From Aplectana chamaeleonis (Eukaryota; Nematoda; Chromadorea; Rhabditida; Cosmocercidae): a stretch of 64,000 nt of DNA. A program made the position numbers and the translations under genes. The first letter of the stretch is position 1. Each line of letters opens with the position of its first letter. The stretch lies in NCBI GenBank assembly GCA_029168955.1, contig JAPDOI010001340.1, positions 62,001 through 126,000 on the forward strand, written 5' to 3'. Shown here piece after piece: positions 1 to 11,799 of this stretch. Under the pieces are notes generated by a model. That model was not told the origin of the DNA. It was given only the letters and a program-made list of their open reading frames with translations, and made no database searches.

Positions 1-130
1 TTTATTCGGGATCTTTAAAAAGGCATTATTCGAATGTATTCATTTATTCGGGATTTTTAAAAGGCATTATTCGAATGTATTCATTTATTCGGAATTTTTG
101 AAATGGCCGTATTCGAATTATTCATTCATT
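1..130. repeat. Short tandem repeat, about 42-43 bp, three copies
   Basis: Three successive units start near positions 1, 44 and 86. Each has a TTTATTCGGGA-type start, then a T-rich stretch, a GGCATTATTCGAA-type core and TGTATTCA. The third copy is more diverged. The sequence just after (to about 170) contains GAAAACTCGGGTCGAAT and CATGTATAGTG, which resemble motifs inside the 2074-4619 element. The window may therefore begin in the edge of a related TCGAA-rich element. The left end is cut by the window. Confidence 0.75.
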
Positions 131-170
131 CGAAAACTCGGGTCGAATGCCCATGTATAGTGTTCACGAT

Positions 171-2073
171 GATCTTTAATTTTGAGATTAATCGCTGAAT
201 CGATTGTTTGCTCCCCCCGAGTAGACCTGAAATGACGATGAAACCGAGAAAGAACGCACCAGAAGTACACGAAATCCTTTACTCTCACTGCGTCTTTTTA
301 CTCTCAGAGGAACTGTTCGTTGTGACGATGAAATCCTTTGTGGACCCGACCTTTGCAATTCTCTACTCTCTATTGCTCCGTTCTCTCCCTAGGACCCTTA
401 CTAATACTTCAAAAAAATATTCCTTCATTTCCGATTGACCCCATTTTTCTGTGGTGACAACCATCGTGAACATGTTCAACCAACCTGACAACTAGTCCAG
501 GCCAGGGAATAAATGTCTGTGAAAAAAGACGATTTAGTGCGTTTCTCGCCATTTCTTCGTAATTTTGGTAACACTTGGTGGCCAACGCATTGTTTTGAGT
601 AGAAAACTTAGGAACGAAAATCATCGTAAACACTGCCTTTAAAGGCACAGTCCAAACTCAGAATCGATTCTCTATTTTTCTGTCTATCTTGAAAACTGTC
701 CCACGCAGATGTCAATGATGTCTCTGGAATCGTTCAAGACCCACTGGGAACGGAGTTATGGCTTCTCAAAAATTGAGCTACGGAAGCATGGTGGACGAGT
801 TGCCCGTGGCTTATAACTTCCATCATTTGCAACCGCTGTAGGCGAGCTGACCTGAGTGGAGAGAGAGGCGGAGAATGAAGAAGAGAACGGGGCTTCTGAT
901 TCGAAAGAATCGCTCATCTCGCCACGGGTGAGCTCGAAGGATCGTAAAAGGGGCGTGCCAAAGTGGCTTCCCGAGGTGGGCGCCCCAGGGGGCTTCCTCC
1001 TATATCTCGCTTATTCACAGGAATTGAGAGCTCGCACTTGGCAAGTGGTATACGGGGTGGGTCTACTTCACAATTATGTGGAAATGTCAGGTTTCGTCCC
1101 TGAGCTTGGACTGTGCCTTCAAGTTTTTTCAGCTTCAGACCTTTTTTACTAAGGAAGCACTTTTGATCAATCTTACTAAATATTTGTGACGAAACATCTT
1201 GCTCCAGCCGCGAATCGGCCGGAGATGTTTGGTTTTGCTCAGGCCTTGTGATCACTTAAAATTTAATACCATTCTTACTTAGGAAATCGGAATCGCGGAA
1301 TCGAAACTCCGAAAACCCTCGGAATTCGTATAATCGGAAATGCGTTTACCTTGATGGGTTCTAACCACCCACGGCGGTTAGCATCTATAAAGTACTGATT
1401 TAGAGCCCCTGATGGGAGGGGATTCTCAGCACACTTTCTCGGTGTTGTCCTATTATCACATCGGCCTTTGCATATGTACGCCAGCCGCGCCGGTGTTGGG
1501 TCAACGGCGAGGAAGTTGGCGGAGAATCTCTTCCCAGCCAAAGGTTTGTATGACCGCACAATCTTGATCCTTATTCTACGCGCTGCATGGTAACACCACA
1601 AAAACGAGGAAGCATACTATTTTTGCTCATAATTTACTTCTGTTAGGCATTTCTAACAGAGGATTCAAGATCCTATTCTCAAACAGCAAAAATTAGTAAC
1701 GATATGCAGTGTCTGCGGCAAGCGATAGGCTTACTCTTCTGACGCAGCTACTCTTGTGAATTTTCCTTCACAGAGTTGAATATTATACTAGAGAAGGTAG
1801 TATAAATATCTCATACCCTACTGCTAAAACTGGAATCCGTGCCCACACATTTACGGTTCGTGCTGGCGCTGCTTATATTTCGTTAAAGAGTACCATAGAT
1901 CCCCTGCCCTCGCGATTTCAGTCATTCAAACGAATGGCCTCTAAAGTCATCAACGCGTATTAGGCATATGTATTCCAGGCTGCCTTTATTGATATTAATA
2001 GTTTCACCACTTCTACTGTGTAATTCGAATGTGATATCGCAAGTTTATATTGTTTTTATTCTGCACTGCCCGG
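171..2073. other. No recognisable gene
   Basis: Open frames here are short (at most about 113 codons), overlap on opposite strands and show no domain I recognise. A minus-strand frame at 1275-1601 is the longest plausible one, but it has no family signature. No tRNA boxes, splice-leader gene or rRNA segment was seen. Undetected exons of a spliced gene cannot be excluded by eye. Confidence 0.5.
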
Positions 2074-2250
2074 TATACTTATGTCGAGTCGAGTCATCGA
2101 GACTTGGTATCAACTGAAACAGTCGACATCGAGTCATTCGACTACCCAATTATTCGAAATTTTGAAAAAGCAGTTAGTCGAAAACTCGAATATTCGAAAG
2201 AAATTTCGAGCCGCCGATGTATAGTACGCAGTACACTTCGGCGACTCGAC

Positions 2251-2460
2251 AAAAATTTCGAATAATCGAGTTTTCGACTAATTCGATTTTTTAGAATTTC
2301 GAATAATCGAGTTTTCGACTGACTCGATTTTTCAGAATTTCGAATAATCGAGTTTTCGACTAACTCGATTTTTCAAAATTTCGAATAATCGAGTTTTCGA
2401 CTAATTCGATTTTTCAAAATTTCGAATAATCGAGTAGTCGAATTGACTAGATTTTTCGAA
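2251..2460. repeat. 41-bp subterminal tandem repeat, about five copies (left arm)
   Basis: The unit contains AATTTCGAATAATCGAG followed by TTTTCGACTAATTCGATTTTT. Copies begin at about 2254, 2295, 2336, 2377 and 2418, a constant 41-bp step. The last copy is diverged (CGAGTAGTCGAATTGACTAG). The unit is itself rich in TCGA/TTCGAA palindromes, so it can pair with itself in either orientation. Confidence 0.85.
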
Positions 2461-4424
2461 TAATCGAATGACCAAGTTTTCGGCTTACTCATTTTCTGCA
2501 AATTTCGACAATTGAAATTCTAGAACACCTTATTTCGACTATTTTACTCAAATCACTTTTCTTTTCTTTTTTAAAACCAGGAGCGTACCGCGATTCTGTC
2601 AGCCTCACCCCTTATAGTATTGCGTCCTATCACCCATGCCGTCTCGGTGTTTTACCCGAACGAGTGTTGCCTATCAGATTAACCCAAAGCTATAAAATAG
2701 TTGCCCGTGACCTATTTCGCGCCGCTTTACAAATCTGCACAGCATGAGAGCGCTGGACCGGGAGGAATGATCACGGTAGCATCATGGTGCGTGCACAGGA
2801 ATGACCACGGTTGGGTCGATCGGGTAACTTTCGCGTAACGGAGGCGGATCGCGGGACAAGGGGAAGACGAGCGCGGCACAATCGCGGATCGCGGTACCGG
2901 CGCGAAAGATGCTCTCACAAGTGAAATATTATTAGTTGCTCTGGCCATTCCGATTGAAGTGTACTTTCCCAACACCGTTTTTGACGTAGAATCCAAGTGC
3001 GCTCTTCGAAGCTGCCTAAAACCACTCTGTAAAAAGTTATAGGCGTTTTTCGCCAGAATTGCGCACCTCTTGTACGTTCCAAAACGCGCTTTAGCCTTTG
3101 GAAAATCTGGAATCGGACCTCATACTAGGTGCTCAGCGCCCAAAACAACCCCTTGTTCGAAGTTCAAGTGAGAGCATATTTTTAGATTTTTGCACAGAGT
3201 GACAGCGTTTTCCACTTTCACGGATTTTGCGCCGAGCTTTTATTTATATCATATAGAGGGCTCTGAAAGCATTTATAAAAGTGTTCCAGATTTGGTGTGA
3301 AATCCTCCCAGGTCGGTTATTTGCGGTGAATCTGGGGTTTACTTGTTTACGACTGTCTACGACTCCAAAGTCTACGACTTGCTTCATTCAAAGCTTCGCA
3401 GCATGTGAAAACTACGAGGGCAGAACGCGACTTCTGAGATTTGCGGATTCCTTCAATAGACGTGGCTCATATTGTTTTTCGAAGGGTGCTTTGGAGTGTT
3501 TGACGCGAACCTAAGGTCCAGTTGACGATTTCTGACAGATTACAGTAGATTACTGCGGGTATACGGCAATTTAGTCAGACTTTCGCGGAACGGAGGCGAT
3601 TCGACTCAGCATTTGTTCCTGGGGGTTATTCGGGGAGCTGAATACACTTCGATAATCATTTATCGGTTTTCGAATCATTAAGGTGAATTTTCCCTCCTCA
3701 ATAGCATGGCACATACCGCAACCTATAGTATACCTCAGAATTTTGACAAACGGACCCCAGATTCGTGTTCAGCACCTTAGACCACCTCTACATACAAGTG
3801 TTGAGCAAAATGCAGCTTTTTTCCAGAGCACCTCAAAAAATTCCATGTGGGGGTACTCTTGCCTGGTCGCCAAGCTTTCGAAAACGCATATAACTTTTTT
3901 CAGAATGCATTTAGGCAGCTGCAAGGAGCGCACTCGGATTCTACGTTCAAAATAGTTCTAGAAAAGTACATTTCATATGAAATGACCACGCAGACTAAAA
4001 GTGGTTCCCTTGTCAGAGTAGGACTGTTGGAACCAACACTTATTTTTTAATGTCCGTTAGTAAGTTACAAAGACAAAATTCCAAAACCTTACGAAAACCG
4101 AACAAATTTCATTATTGGGGAGGAATGCAACTCAGAGGGATCACAGCATAATTGAGCAAGCGAAAATCTCCCTTGGAGACTAGAACCGTGGAAATAGCCG
4201 GGTGTGAGTTTAACATTAATAAGTCACGACATATAGTCGTCTATTTCGAGATCTTCTAAACTCATGGAGGAGTCTTCGCCATTATGGTCCGCAAATACGT
4301 CTTCGAAAATTGGTGGCTCAGTTTCGGTTAACTACATGAAGTAATTTACCTGACGGTGACTTTTTTGACTCGATACAGTCGACTATCAAGTTCATTCGAC
4401 TATAGGGGTCTATCAAACAATCGA

Positions 4425-4560
4425 GTCTTCGACTAACCAGAAATTCCAAAATTTCGAATAATCGAGTTTTCAACCAATCCGATTTTTCAAAATTTCGAAT
4501 AATCGAGTTTTCGACTAATTCGATTTTTCAAAATTTCGAATAATCGAGTAGTCGAATGAC
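4425..4560. repeat. 41-bp subterminal tandem repeat, about three copies (right arm)
   Basis: The same 41-bp unit as at 2251-2460, in the same orientation, ends in CGAGTAGTCGAATGACTCGA and then runs into the right terminal inverted repeat. Direct orientation of the subrepeats inside inverted ends means the two arms are not simple mirror images. Confidence 0.8.
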
Positions 4561-4847
4561 TCGATGTCGACTGTTTCAGTTGATACCAAGACTCGATGAC
4601 TCGACTCGACATAAGTATATATACTGCGTACTACCCAGCAGTTCGCGCGCCTGTCGCGTGAGCCGATCGATCACCACATTTCTCAAGGGCGCACATGATG
4701 CAGCGCAAGCTTCCGAGGTGTCCGCAGCTACCTCTTTCGTGGTTACCCCAGCAGTATTCTCTAACACTGCATAAAAAACCCGCTCGCTCCACGGACCGCG
4801 GGCGTAACAGACCGGCGGACTCCGTAGCCAATCAGTTCAGTTAAAAT

Positions 4848-5080
4848 TTAAAGGCATCGTTCGCTGGAAACCACTTTCCATTTTTTAGGCTCAATTTCAT
4901 GAATGAGCCCGATAGACCACGCCAGTGAACACCGGTTATGAGGTTGGAAGGGGTTAAAGATGAGGATTCGCCACCAGTTCTCGCCAGCCATCTAGCACAA
5001 GGAACAGAAGTGTCATGTAAGGCGCAAGAGGTACTGTATTGCAAACTCTTATTTCGGAAAATCTTATCGTCCAAACTTGC
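4848..5080 (-). repeat. Dispersed repeat, minus-strand copy of the 9285-9545 family
   Basis: Read on the minus strand, this segment contains in order GATAAGATTTTCCG, CTTCTGTTCCTTGTGCTAGA, TCATTCATGAAATTGAG and GTGGTTTCCAGCGAACGATG. Matching blocks occur in the same order on the plus strand at 9285-9545. A shorter third relative (GTTTCCTGCGCGTACGATGA) begins near 5366. No coding content is recognised, and identity is patchy by eye. Confidence 0.45.
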
Positions 5081-7499
5081 ACAGTGAAAGCTTTTTATTT
5101 TCAAGTGATTTTGGTAGAAGAAAGGCGAGAGAAATCTTCTTACCTAGAAGGTTTGAAGCGTAAATCCACTTCAGACGTTCAGAAAAACTTCGGACGTATT
5201 GCACTGGACACACCGAATTCGACGGAGCGGGCAAGAAATCATTTTTTCAAAAGGTTTTCAAACGCGTTTATTTCTCGAAAGCTGGGGTTTTCTGAGGTTT
5301 CTTCGCTATTTTTGCTTACCTCAAGAGCTTCCCTACCCAAAAACATAGAAAAATAAGACACCGTTTCCTGCGCGTACGATGAATTTAAACTGAATTTTCG
5401 TCGTGAATGATTATGCCAAAAAGAGATATAAGCTGCCTAATATCTGCCCATCTGGTATAAAAGTTGTTTGAAAGGCAGAGGTTACGATAAAAATGGTTCC
5501 CGAGAAAACTTCGAAAATCTGTGTTGCTCCAAAACAGCTGAAGATTGCCAAGGTTTTGCTGCCCAAAGCGCGCCAAAAATAATGTTATCAAAGGCAGCAG
5601 ACACGCTCAAAAAAGTTATCAATTTAATGTCATAAATCGAAGGTTTGAAGCTAGTAGTATGGAAAACTAACGAAAAAACCGACGATAACCGCATGCAATT
5701 ACAGGAATAACGGCTGTTTTTGTTACAGGGATAAAATTGGACGAGTTATGCCCGAGCGGTTGAATTAGTTAATATTAACGATGAAACGATTGGGATAGAG
5801 AAGCCGATAGACTCTTACAGCCTGAATTAGAACGCTCACCTCGTTTGAAGCTTCAGAAACCAGCCAGAGTGACCGTATTCGTATTTTGAGGGGCGGGGTT
5901 GAAAGCTTATGGGCGTGGCTGGCGAAAATTTTCGACTCAAATTTAGTAGTTTTCATTCGTTTTTGACGCTTCCATCGGGGTGAGCGTTCTACTAGGGGCA
6001 ATACGACCCAAGTGGCGTAGTTATCTCAACAACTTTTTCAAGCGTGTGTGCTGCCTTTACAAAGATGCCTTTTCGCGCACAGGTGCACGGAGCCGCCCAT
6101 GGAAATTCGAGTTCCATGATGTTTGTAATCAAAATTCTGTGACTTGCACAGCAACTAATAAAGTAGTTTGAGTGCACACAGAAACAAATGTTCTTCACGA
6201 AACAAATAAGAAAAAGTTAGTCATAACTGATTGTAAACAATGGAACTCGAAAAAGGCCAAGTCGACGATTAGAAGTCATTTATTGAATATTAGTTTCGAG
6301 CTAGCTGATCACCTCTGATTCAGCAAATCATCTACGCTGGGCACTAGACTCGTACACCAACAAAAAAAGCGAGCGATTTCAGAGAAAAACTAGAGAACCC
6401 TATTTCATTGTGACTCTGCCTTCATGTATATATTATATTTGTATTCCAAGAGGCGAACTTGGCAAAAAACATATTATACCTGTAACATTCCACCTGGCGA
6501 ACTTGGCAAAAAAATATTATATGGTACTTGTAACATTTAAGAAAATAGACTTTTTGAATTCCGAAATCAGAGTGGTAATCATAGTCCTAATGGCTGTCTA
6601 ATAAGTAGTGAGCATTGCAGAATCGGTTTCACAAAATCCGCCCATTTGACAAGATTCAGTTCTGGTCGTGGCTTCTATCAGGAGTAGCACAAGGTGGAGG
6701 TCAGGTCGGGATCATACCCTCCACGACGAAGGGCGCGACATTCATCATCTATATGGCCCAAGTTCGATATGGCTGATATGCACGGTCGCGGTCTCGCGTA
6801 GTGAGAAGTATGACCCCGCTCTTACGCTCAATCGCCACGGGCGACTTCGATCGTAAGAAGCATTTCCATTCGAAAAAAACGAGTGAAGTGGTGAAAACTT
6901 TAGCAAATCGTTTTATGGCAAGTAGTTCTACGAATATTGTGAAATTCGCGAAATCGCAAAAAAGTCTTCCTTCGAGAAACTCGCCTGCGTCGTTCGAGAA
7001 ACCCAGAAAGAATTGTTATCAACCTCGTGTCGAGTAAACTTTATAAAACAACCATCTGCGTCGGATGTTTTCCGCAGGATTTGGAACTGATGCTCCCAGT
7101 TTCTACATGCCCTTTTTATTACAGGTGGAATAAAGTTTTACGTCCGCCAATGTGACGAAATACTTGAGGGATCGAACATTTCCCTTCCTTCAAATGGAAC
7201 GAATATTCGAAAAATCGATTCTAAAGGCATCGATAAATCGTATCTTTTTCTCTCAATGTTTTATACTAGTAGGCCCACGAGGTAGTAGGCAGCAAATAGG
7301 CCTCCCAACACTCTCAGAGACCTTAGAAAAAACCTTTAAAAAATCCCGAAGCACTCAACTTGATTTTTACTCACGCTTATCTTTGTGTTTGTCGTGCAAT
7401 GCACTTTTATCGGGAATGATTTTGCGCCTTGAACTCCTCAAGTGAGCTAATTGCTTTAGTCTTTATTTTATCAAAAGTTTTCTGAAAACAGGTGCCTTT
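5081..7499. other. No recognisable gene
   Basis: Frames are short and overlapping, and none carries a domain I can identify. There is a two-copy 45-bp repeat at 6452-6535. A GCCCGAGCGGTTGAA string at about 5749 resembles a tRNA A box but has no B box downstream. Nothing else is supported. Confidence 0.5.
6452..6535. repeat. Two-copy direct repeat, ~45-bp period
   Basis: GGCGAACTTGGCAAAAAA followed by an ATATTATA stretch and TGTAACATT occurs at about 6452 and again at about 6496, with small indels between copies. Confidence 0.75.
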
Positions 7500-7515
7500 A
7501 AAACGCATGTGCGTT

Positions 7516-7532
7516 TTATATATATATATATT
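7516..7532. repeat. AT microsatellite at the LINE 3' end
   Basis: An uninterrupted TA dinucleotide run directly follows the LINE 3' untranslated tail (read on the minus strand), and is most simply part of the retrotransposon terminus. Confidence 0.8.
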
Positions 7533-7695
7533 TATTTACACAAGTTTACACTCGTGTGGAAAAAAAGAGAAAACAGGAAAACAAACAACCAACCTCAAAA
7601 GGAATATTCAAAGCAAAGATACTGTGAATCAATGAAAACGAGAACAAATGATAGATCAGTCCGAAGAATAGCACAGGGAAACGAGCAACCCAGCA

Positions 7696-8945
7696 CTACG
7701 GAGGGTCATTCTGCCGCTGTCCGGAAGCCAGTTTCACGTGCACTAAGTTCTTATAAGCGCCGAAGTTTATAGGAATAGTATCGTTCCTACTGAGATCCTC
7801 GAATCCCGGAACAATTCTATTAGTGAAAAAGCATCGCCGACACTCAAGATTCGACACGGTACGGTGGAATTTAATCGGACCCCCCCCCCCCGGGGTTACC
7901 GAATCTCTCGTTCTCACGAAATCCCCAGGCCTAAGACCAAACTTGCCATTGAAAAGGATATGATGGAACAGAAACAAATCGTTCTTCTTCCTTCTGGGAG
8001 CCAAAGGCTCTAGGCCAAAGAGTGCATTTCTGTCAGCAGCGGAGGGCAATTGCCCATAAATGAAGCCATGCTGTCTGATAAGAACTCTTCTAGTAAAATT
8101 GTTCTGTATCTTTTCCAATCTATTAATGTTCTTGAGTTTGGCGGGGTTGAATACCGGGGTACCGTACTCGAGTAGAGGCCTTACATACGTGGTGTAAGCT
8201 CTGATAAGCACAGAGGGATTGCAAGTTGACAAACCCCTGAAAATATTATTCATAGCAAAAGTTGCTTTATTCGAGATAGATTCACAGTGCTTATCAAAAC
8301 TAAGACTTGTAGTAATAGTGAACCCTAAATCAGTTATTTGGTCAACTTCTTGGATCTGACAGCCACTGACAGTATATTTACTGTTAGCATTGCAATTACC
8401 CAAGTGGAGAACCTTCGTTTTTTCTTTTGCCAACGGGAGATTCCAATCGCAAGACCAAGTACTAACAATGTCAATAGACTGTTGTAGCAAGATACAGTTC
8501 TCCGGGTGGGAAACGTCCTGATAGATCTTGATATCATCCGCAAATGCACTGAAACCGGTGCCACAGGAAGTGACAAGACCGGCGATTTCATGAGTGTATA
8601 TGTTGAAAAGGATGGGCGACAATACCCCGCCTTGCGGTACACCACTCAGGACTGGCCTTGGAGTTGAGTGAGAAGAGTCAACACGAACCGAGAACGTCCT
8701 GTCAGATAGGAACGAACGTATCCATGAAACTATTCGCGGATGGATACCAACCATTGCGAGTTTTTAAAACAATTTATCATGAGGAACTTTATCAAAAGCC
8801 TTAGCAAAATCAAAATACACAACATCAACACTCTTCCCATCATCTAGGAAAGCCGTCCACTTGTTAAGCGCTTCTATGGTTGCCGTCACAGTGAACTTTC
8901 CTCCCAGGAAACCATGTTTTGAAAACGCATGTAAAAGGAGGGACC
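7696..8945 (-). pseudogene. LINE reverse transcriptase, C-terminal two-thirds, interrupted by a stop
   Basis: The product would copy LINE RNA into DNA at the insertion site. On the minus strand a HGFLGG motif (fingers region) is followed by the motif A stretch VVYFDFAKAFDKVPHD, with its catalytic Asp. An in-frame TAA follows at about 8770, just before LAMVGIHPRI. The remaining 352 codons (from 8754) hold SGVPQGGVLSPILFN and the catalytic FADDIK motif. Next come the thumb and a C-terminal region with YVRPLLEYGTPVFNP, typical of jockey/CR1-clade RTs. The frame ends at 7696. The start at 8754 is only the first ATG after the stop, not a true start. A run of 13 C at about 7880, coding for glycines, may vary in length. 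Family is confident; clade is tentative. Confidence 0.88.
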
Positions 8946-9284
8946 GGGCAGAAATTCGATTTTGAGATTTCCCTAAGAATCGGGACGCATGCTACAGGTA
9001 GTCGTAAGAAACGTGCAAAAGCTGCTAAAAAAACGGTCTTTGTCAAGTTACTTCAGCCATTTTATTGAACCACCATTTTACAAAAGTGTGTCCATCGTCC
9101 ACGCATTCTTCAAAAGTGCAGTGTGAATATCGGTCATTAGCCGATATTATCATGCTGTGAATACTTTAGTCCGTGACTTCGAAGCTGTTTTCTCCAATAG
9201 TAAGGACTAGTAGTATGTGAGACGTCCGGATGGTGCTCAGCTAGGCCAGCCCAATCTATCTAACCCGAATAGCGTCAAACTTTG
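8946..9284. other. No recognisable gene
   Basis: This short interval lies between the 5' break of the LINE and the dispersed repeat at 9285. Only short frames without identifiable domains are present. Confidence 0.5.
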
Positions 9285-9545
9285 ACCAGACCTTGCCGAT
9301 AAGAATCTTTTGCATAAAATAAAATAATCAGCGCTCGATTTTTTCGCCTGTCGTGGAAGCTTCTGTTCCTCATGCTAGACCGAGGGAACACCTCTTCGTA
9401 CCACCGTACCGTTTTCCCGAGGCCACAATGTTGTGGATGTACAACTTTGAAGCCTAAAGCTCTGCCCACTACCTCGGTTTGGTTCATACATGGGATTCAG
9501 GGAACAGAAGAAATGTGGTTTCCTGCGCACGATGCCTTCAATTTG
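9285..9545 (+). repeat. Dispersed repeat, plus-strand copy of the 4848-5080 family
   Basis: Blocks CCGATAAGAATCTTTTGC, CTTCTGTTCCTCATGCTAGA, TCATACATGGGATTCAGGGA and GTGGTTTCCTGCGCACGATG occur in the same order as on the minus strand at 4848-5080. The overlapping frames on both strands look like by-products. Superfamily is unknown, and no terminal repeats were identified. Confidence 0.45.
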
Positions 9546-9634
9546 CAAGATGGACCAAGTATTTGAACACACATTAGTTTAAAATTCCGAAAAAAATTAA
9601 ATACGCGAAGATGTGAGTATTCTGAACTCCTCAT

Positions 9635-9725
9635 GAATCGACTAGTCGAATGAATAGAGATTCAAGTTCCATTGTGAATCGATAATCGAATCGCCAAATT
9701 GTGAAATTATTCGAATATAATGATT
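9635..9725. repeat. TCGAAT-rich segment related to the TCGAA family
   Basis: Clustered TCGACTAGTCGAATGAA, TCGATAATCGAATCG and TTATTCGAATATAATG strings recall the subrepeats at 2251-2460 and 4425-4560. The segment is too short and diverged to assign as a copy of the same element. Confidence 0.4.
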
Positions 9726-11797
9726 CAGTGGCAAGTGGGCGCCGCGATAAACAATTCCAACCTTAGTTTCATATGAAAACACAGAAACAGCTTGGGAGGG
9801 AGAGATCAATCACATTTCTTAAGCAGCCTAGTTGATCCTCCATTCTCTCTTCTTCGCATTCCTCTCCCCTCTGTTCTCGCTTCACACTAAATCTTCGACT
9901 GGTGTGTGCGATGAAGTCCACAACTCCGCGATCTTTTAACGAGCTCGTTAACACAGCATGACGGCTTCGAGAAATCTGAACACGGAAGACGTTTGGTTCA
10001 GTTCCATGGGTATATCATAGAAAACATTATTAGTTGAACTCATAAGAGGATAAAATTTATAAAAAAAAAGCAGCAGAATGTGGAGAATTCCAAAGAGCGA
10101 TCATGAAAGAGGGCAAGTTCACGTAATTTTTGCGCTGGTTCCACAAAAACCTAAAAACCCCATGATAAGTTGATGAAGGGTGGAAGAAGGTTAGGCAGTG
10201 GAGCCGGAGATTTCAGTGAGCCGATGAAGCACAGCACAGTCGACCGCCCCAACTGCAAACATAGTCGAGAGGGGAGGTAGCAAACACTAAAGTGTTTTCT
10301 TGTTCCAGGAGAATTCTTCGCGCATGCGAGAAGATTGCGGGAAGTGGCAGCACTCTTGAACCACTGCCAACCACATTGGGTTCCGTGCTGAACCCATTAG
10401 CCTATTCGTGCACATATGTTCATAAGGACTCGAAACATAAGAATGGCGACATCAATGTCAACAGCAAGAGAGTACAAGAGGCTTTCATCTGTTTTAGTTT
10501 CTTTTCATTCAATTCAGCACAACTGCCACAAAACTATTCTGTTGGAGCCCGTCTACAAAAAAAAATTAAAAGTTGTGCTGCAAGAGACAAGGACTGCGAT
10601 TTATTTGATACCTGTCAAATCCTCGTAATTTTCTTAAACGAAGAATTTTTTGGATCCGCAGCACTGTTCAAATTGTTCCTCAAAAATGAGCTTTGTGAGG
10701 CTGAATTTTTCGAAATCATACTGTTTTTTATGTGACGCGTTTTGCGATCTTTTCCTAAGAAATTCCAGGACAACAAAATTTTGAACTGTAATTGCAAGAG
10801 CAACAGGAGGGCAAAACCTGTTTTTCCTGATGAAATGAGTCCTGGTGGGACGACCTTAACATTTATGCTCGTTGGATTTTCAAAACTTTTTATTTGAAGT
10901 TCTAGTGGTTTCCGCAACACATAACCTTTTTTCCAGATTCAGATCCGAAAATTCAAGCTGCTCGTATCTTAAGGTTGTCTTACCTGCATTTGTTAAATAA
11001 CGAATAGATATTTAACAGTGGTTATGAAAGCTGGACTCTCACTTGCGTACAAAAGTAATATCTGAACGAATAGATAGACATTCCTGGCACTGGAGCAGAA
11101 GTTATCATCTCCCCTTGCGTGCATGTGCAGTGTGAGGTGAGAGACAGCGAATAAGGGTGTGTAAAATAAGGGTAAGGCCCTAGTTATACACCAGCGGATT
11201 GAAAACGTCCCGCAATGACATTGCCGCCGCTTGCCGCGTGGATCAGGGACTCGTCTGCAATGTTGAGTCTTTGACGTCGTTGACGCAATACTGCAGACTA
11301 AAAACTCCCGGCCGTTTCAATTGTATTTCATCGATATTTCACGCCTCTATCACTTGTGTATTGCAGAAAATCACTGGAAACCTACTAATCTTGTCATAGC
11401 AAGGCTCGTTATGTCGTTTTGGTGATATATTAATAAGTTTAGATCTGAAAAATAATCAGCTGATGGAAATTGACAAATTTCCAACAGGGTAGGTCCCGAA
11501 AGGATACCGTATACAGTGCCGCGGCATGTATAACTGCTCGGTGCGGGCTTCCGGTGCGTTTTCCTGGAATAACTCTTCCTTTTGGGATGCCTCAGCACTG
11601 TCGGGACGCACATAAGTGGTAGTTGTCTTGCTATTTCCGCAGCGTCTCGCCGGTGTATAACTACGGCCTAAGCTGCCTACACGCACGCGATGGAACTGAC
11701 TAAAGTTTGCCTGGACTGGACATTCTCATCTGGTACATGCTCAAATACAATCCGAAGTTTTGCAGTAGCGCCTATGGTTTGAAAATTCGATCACAAA
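9726..11797. other. No recognisable gene; one unassigned 147-codon frame
   Basis: The longest frame (10292-10735, plus) has no domain, signal peptide or repeat I recognise. It contains AT-rich, low-complexity phenylalanine-rich stretches, so it is probably fortuitous. Other frames are shorter and overlap on both strands. No RNA gene was seen. Confidence 0.45.
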
Positions 11798-11799
11798 AG

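Larger units (their letters stand above)
2074..4619. mobile_element. Non-autonomous DNA element (~2.55 kb) with terminal inverted repeats and subterminal tandem repeats
   Basis: The left end (TATACTTATGTCGAGTCGAG, from 2074) is the reverse complement of the right end (CTCGACTCGACATAAGTATA, to 4619). The similarity continues inward for roughly 125 bp, through TGGTATCAACTGAAACAGTC on the left. Both ends carry 41-bp TCGAA-rich subterminal repeats. Internally, a weaker inverted pair lies at about 2905-3060 and 3845-4000 (shared GCGCAC, GGATTCTACGT and AAGTACA blocks). No transposase is visible, so the element would depend on another copy for movement. Both ends abut TA, which fits a TA target-site duplication as in Tc1/mariner-like families. 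Superfamily assignment is an inference; the inverted termini are directly seen. Confidence 0.72.
7500..8945 (-). mobile_element. 5'-truncated non-LTR retrotransposon (jockey/CR1-like LINE)
   Basis: A minus-strand reverse transcriptase fragment is followed by about 190 bp of non-coding 3' tail that ends in an AT microsatellite near 7516-7532. Short A/T-rich repeats at the 3' end, rather than a long poly(A), are common in CR1/jockey-type LINEs. Readable RT similarity begins around 8945 on the minus strand. The upstream part of RT, the endonuclease and ORF1 are missing, as expected for incomplete reverse transcription. No target-site duplication was identified. The copy is dead because of an internal stop (see 7696-8945). 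Confidence 0.8.

Noticed and set aside
5740..5830. tRNA gene suggested by GCCCGAGCGGTTGAA
   Set aside because: No B box (GGTTCGANTCC) and no acceptor-stem pairing nearby.
8864..9046. Minus-strand 60-codon frame as a gene
   Set aside because: Its 3' part is the LINE reverse transcriptase read in the wrong frame; the correct frame gives HGFLGG and the motif A sequence.
10292..10735. 147-codon frame as a gene
   Set aside because: No domain or family resemblance, phenylalanine-rich from AT-rich sequence, and no supporting context.
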